A stretch of 64,000 nt of DNA from Demequina sp. NBRC 110051 (GTDB lineage: Bacteria > Actinomycetota > Actinomycetes > Actinomycetales > Demequinaceae). The stretch is taken from contig NZ_BBRH01000010.1 of assembly GCF_002090055.1 (NCBI RefSeq), positions 62,001 to 126,000 on the forward strand. Direction: 5' to 3'. Below the pieces are notes generated by a model, which was given only the letters and a program-made list of their open reading frames with translations, had not been told where the DNA came from and ran no database searches. The translations under genes and the position numbers were made by a program. Shown here one piece after another: positions 61,752 through 64,000 of this stretch (position 1 is its first letter; each line of letters begins with the position of its first letter).

Positions 61752-61757
61752 AGCCTA
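61752..61757 (-). promoter_or_regulatory. -10-like hexamer of the DUF3000-RNase D operon
   Basis: Reverse-strand TAGGCT, 7 nt before the ATG at 61744. Confidence 0.5.
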
Positions 61758-61805
61758 GGCGTGCGCCCAGGCGGCGCCCCGGTTCGCCACGCGACGCGAG
61801 CGCAC

Positions 61806-61811
61806 TAGGCT
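61806..61811 (+). promoter_or_regulatory. -10-like hexamer of gnd
   Basis: TAGGCT about 46 nt before the gnd ATG, giving a leader with AAGGACGG near 61848. Confidence 0.4.
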
Positions 61812-61857
61812 GGAGCGCGGTACAGACCACCTTCCCCGGACACGACAAGGACGGAAC

Positions 61858-63294
61858 ATGGCTCAGGCCCAGATCGGTGTGACAGGACTCGCGGTGATGG
61901 GGCGCAACCTTGCGCGCAACTTCGCCCGCAACGGCTTCACGGTGGCGGTGCACAACCGCTCGCCGCAGAAGATGCACTCACTTATCGAGGAGCACGGCTC
62001 TGAGGGCGAGTTCATCGGCTGCGAGACCCTCGAGGACTTCGTCGAGGCCCTCGCGAAGCCCCGCACCGTCGTCATCATGGTGCAGGCCGGTGGCCCCACC
62101 GACGCCGTCATCGACGCGCTGACCCCGCTGCTCGAAGAGGGCGACATCATCGTCGACGCGGGCAACGCGCACTTCCCCGACACGCGTCGCCGCGAGGCCG
62201 CGCTGAAGGAGAAGGGCCTGCACTTCGTGGGCGCCGGCGTCTCCGGCGGCGAGGAGGGCGCGCTGCTCGGTCCCTCGATCATGCCCGGCGGACCCGCTGA
62301 GTCCTACGCGACCCTGGGCCCCATCCTCGAGAAGATCGCCGCGAAGGCCGAGGACGGTACTCCCTGCTGCGTCCACGTGGGACCCGACGGCGCCGGTCAC
62401 TTCGTCAAGATGGTGCACAACGGCATCGAGTACGCCGACATGCAGCTCATCGGCGAGGCCTACCACCTGCTGCGTGCAGGCCTGAACCTCACGCCCGCCG
62501 AGATCGGCGACATCTTCGCCGAGTGGAACACGGGCGACCTGGACTCGTTCCTGATCGACGTCACCGCGAACGTGCTCAAGCAGGTCGACGCGAAGACCGG
62601 TAAGCCGCTCATCGACGTGATCGTGGATGAGGCGGGCCAGAAGGGCACCGGTCGCTGGACCGTGCAGTCTGCGCTCGACCTGGGCGCCCCCGTCACCGGC
62701 ATCGCCGAGGCCACCTTCGCTCGCGCCATCTCCTCGCAGACCGCGCAGCGCGAAGCCGCCCGCGGCGTGCTCGTGGGCAACGCCGGCGACTTCCACATCA
62801 AGGATCGCAAGGGCTTCATCGAGGACGTGCGCCTCGCGCTGTACGCGTCCAAGGTGGTCGCCTACGCCCAGGGCTTCGACCAGATCCAGGCCGCCTCCGA
62901 GGAGTACGGCTGGGACATCAAGCGCGGCGAGATGGCGAAGATCTGGCGCGAGGGCTGCATCATTCGCGCCCGCTTCCTCGACCGCATCACCGAGGCCTAC
63001 GAGCGCAACGACTCGCTCGCGTCGCTGCTGGTCGACGACTACTTCGCCGGTGCCATCGCCAACGGCGTGGGCGCCTGGCGCCGAGTCGTGTCGCAGGCCG
63101 CGCTTGCGGGTGTGCCCGCGCCCGCCTTCGGCTCGTCGCTGTCGTACTACGACTCGCTGCGCGCCGAGCGCCTGCCTGCCGCCCTGATCCAGGGACAGCG
63201 CGACTTCTTCGGCGCTCACACCTACAAGCGCGTGGACGCCGAAGGCACCTTCCACACGCTGTGGGGCGGCGACCGCACCGAGGTCGAGGCCTAA
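61858..63294 (+). CDS. gnd: 6-phosphogluconate dehydrogenase, decarboxylating
   Basis: Oxidises 6-phosphogluconate to ribulose-5-phosphate and CO2 with NADP+ in the pentose phosphate pathway. 478 residues, the full-length dimeric class. N-terminal nucleotide site GVTGLAVMGRNLARNFARNGFTVAVHNRS, catalytic segments GAGVSGGEEGALLGPSIMPGG and GHFVKMVHNGIEYADMQLI with the general-base lysine, and a full C-terminal helical domain. The NRS after the second strand fits NADP+. AAGGACGG upstream of the ATG. Monocistronic and closed by a strong hairpin. Confidence 0.98.
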   Translation: MAQAQIGVTGLAVMGRNLARNFARNGFTVAVHNRSPQKMHSLIEEHGSEGEFIGCETLEDFVEALAKPRTVVIMVQAGGPTDAVIDALTPLLEEGDIIVDAGNAHFPDTRRREAALKEKGLHFVGAGVSGGEEGALLGPSIMPGGPAESYATLGPILEKIAAKAEDGTPCCVHVGPDGAGHFVKMVHNGIEYADMQLIGEAYHLLRAGLNLTPAEIGDIFAEWNTGDLDSFLIDVTANVLKQVDAKTGKPLIDVIVDEAGQKGTGRWTVQSALDLGAPVTGIAEATFARAISSQTAQREAARGVLVGNAGDFHIKDRKGFIEDVRLALYASKVVAYAQGFDQIQAASEEYGWDIKRGEMAKIWREGCIIRARFLDRITEAYERNDSLASLLVDDYFAGAIANGVGAWRRVVSQAALAGVPAPAFGSSLSYYDSLRAERLPAALIQGQRDFFGAHTYKRVDAEGTFHTLWGGDRTEVEA

Positions 63295-63308
63295 GCCACT
63301 CCTTCACG

Positions 63309-63345
63309 CGACGCCCCGGTCACCCTCGCGGTGACCGGGGCGTCG
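63309..63345 (+). terminator. Terminator of gnd
   Basis: Perfect 16-bp arms CGACGCCCCGGTCACC (63309-63324) and GGTGACCGGGGCGTCG (63330-63345), loop CTCGC. Confidence 0.85.
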
Positions 63346-63370
63346 TGCATTGCCCTGCGGCCGCGCTGAC

Positions 63371-63376
63371 TAGGGT
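63371..63376 (+). promoter_or_regulatory. -10-like hexamer of zapE
   Basis: TAGGGT, 7 nt before the ATG at 63384. Confidence 0.45.
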
Positions 63377-63383
63377 GTGAGCC

Positions 63384-64000
63384 ATGACCGCCCGCCTTGT
63401 CGGACGGAGGCCCCATGTCGAGCCCGACGCTCTGATCGCCGCCCTCGTCCCCCCGCCCCACTTCTCGCAGGCCAGCTTCGACACGTACGTTCCCGATCCG
63501 GAATTTCCGAGCCAACGCGAGGCGCGAGATGCGGTGCGAGCGTTCGCCAAGGGGATTGGCCGCCGGGGCCTGCTGCGCCGCTCGAGCGCCGGCCGCGGCG
63601 TCTACCTCGATGGCGGGTTTGGGGTGGGCAAGACCCACCTGCTCGCCTCGCTCGCGCGAGACGTGGGCGAGCGCGCGGCCTTCGGCACCTTCGTCGAATA
63701 CACCCAACTGGTCGGAGCACTCGGTTTCCAGGGCACCCGCCGCGCGCTCCAGGAGTTCGCGCTCGTCTGCATCGACGAGTTCGAGCTCGACGACCCGGGC
63801 GACACCGTCTTGATGGCCCGCCTCATGCGCGAGTTGGCCGATGCGGGCGTGGCGCTTGCCGCGACATCTAACACCCTGCCCGGCTCGCTCGGCCAGGGGC
63901 GCTTTGCCGCCGACGACTTTCAGCGGGAGATCCAGGCCGTCTCGAGCGTCTTCGACGTCATCACGATCGACGGCCCCGACTATCGCGGCCGTGGCGACCT
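63384..64000 (+). CDS. zapE: ZapE/AFG1-family P-loop ATPase, 3'-truncated by window edge
   Basis: First 205 codons of a ZapE-type cell-division ATPase. Visible are the N-terminal HFSQASFDTYVPDPEFPSQREARDAV, Walker A in YLDGGFGVGKTHLLAS, Walker B in FALVCIDEFELDDPGDT, and the sensor stretch GVALAATSNTLPGSL. The C-terminal arginine-finger region lies outside the window. In Escherichia coli ZapE acts on FtsZ; a like role here is inferred. Start by the leaderless promoter spacing. Confidence 0.88.
   Translation, partial: MTARLVGRRPHVEPDALIAALVPPPHFSQASFDTYVPDPEFPSQREARDAVRAFAKGIGRRGLLRRSSAGRGVYLDGGFGVGKTHLLASLARDVGERAAFGTFVEYTQLVGALGFQGTRRALQEFALVCIDEFELDDPGDTVLMARLMRELADAGVALAATSNTLPGSLGQGRFAADDFQREIQAVSSVFDVITIDGPDYRGRGD

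Overview
The window is about 64 kb of very GC-rich, densely coding DNA from an actinobacterium. Indicators are an actinobacterial bc1-aa3 respiratory supercomplex (diheme QcrC, Tat-type three-helix QcrA, CtaF), SepH, the DUF3000/3071/3159/3710/4192/4193 families, a class F sortase, a class II DAHP synthase and a PPi-type phosphofructokinase. Gene content best fits the Micrococcales (Cellulomonas/Demequina-like); that rank is an inference. I see no rRNA, tRNA, CRISPR array, insertion sequence, phage gene or attachment site. No intergenic gap exceeds about 260 bp.

Layout. 1-2.2 kb: nadA (cut by the left edge), a glycerate-kinase-like gene and erpA. 2.3-14.5 kb: respiration. A cysteine-desulfurase-like gene diverges from ctaC-ctaD-ctaF; a VOC gene follows; a K+-channel gene and sodA are on the other strand; qcrB-qcrA-qcrC-ctaE run leftward; a lone receiver-like protein and trpD run rightward. 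14.5-30.5 kb: an exonuclease/GIY-YIG fusion, an acyl-CoA ligase, an operon glucokinase-acyltransferase-PPi-phosphofructokinase-DAHP synthase, the PASTA kinase pknL, a LysM/lytic transglycosylase, a homologue of the mycobacterial PknL substrate Rv2175c, a prenyl diphosphate synthase, a DUF4192 gene and the main sigma factor sigA. 30.6-43.5 kb: small membrane proteins, an acetyltransferase, a TspO-like protein, parE, a cell-wall-anchored EF-hand protein with its class F sortase, a ThrE-like exporter, ppc and parC. 43.6-64 kb: phosphatase/hydrolase genes, sepH, an inositol monophosphatase, a tightly overlapping dut-DUF3710-OB-DUF3159 cluster facing ceoC-ceoB, a potassium/amino-acid permease with an RNA methyltransferase, acnA, dxs, an RNase D-like gene, DUF3000, gnd and the start of zapE.

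From memory, the order resembles two Mycobacterium tuberculosis blocks (about Rv2205c-Rv2173 and Rv2703-Rv2670c) joined near 28-29 kb. The window is therefore mostly conserved core chromosome, and the notable signals are fine-scale: a desulfurase paralogue without the cofactor lysine, a sortase/substrate pair, a sigA start region whose ribosome-binding site faces an ACG codon, orphan Trk regulatory subunits beside a permease with an altered motif, an over-represented DNA word that also builds a terminator, and a recurring promoter geometry.

Regulation. About twenty genes have a -10-like hexamer (TAnnnT or CAnnnT) 6-8 nt before the start codon, so many transcripts are probably leaderless; I used this to choose several starts. 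Perfect GC hairpins separate most convergent or terminal genes.
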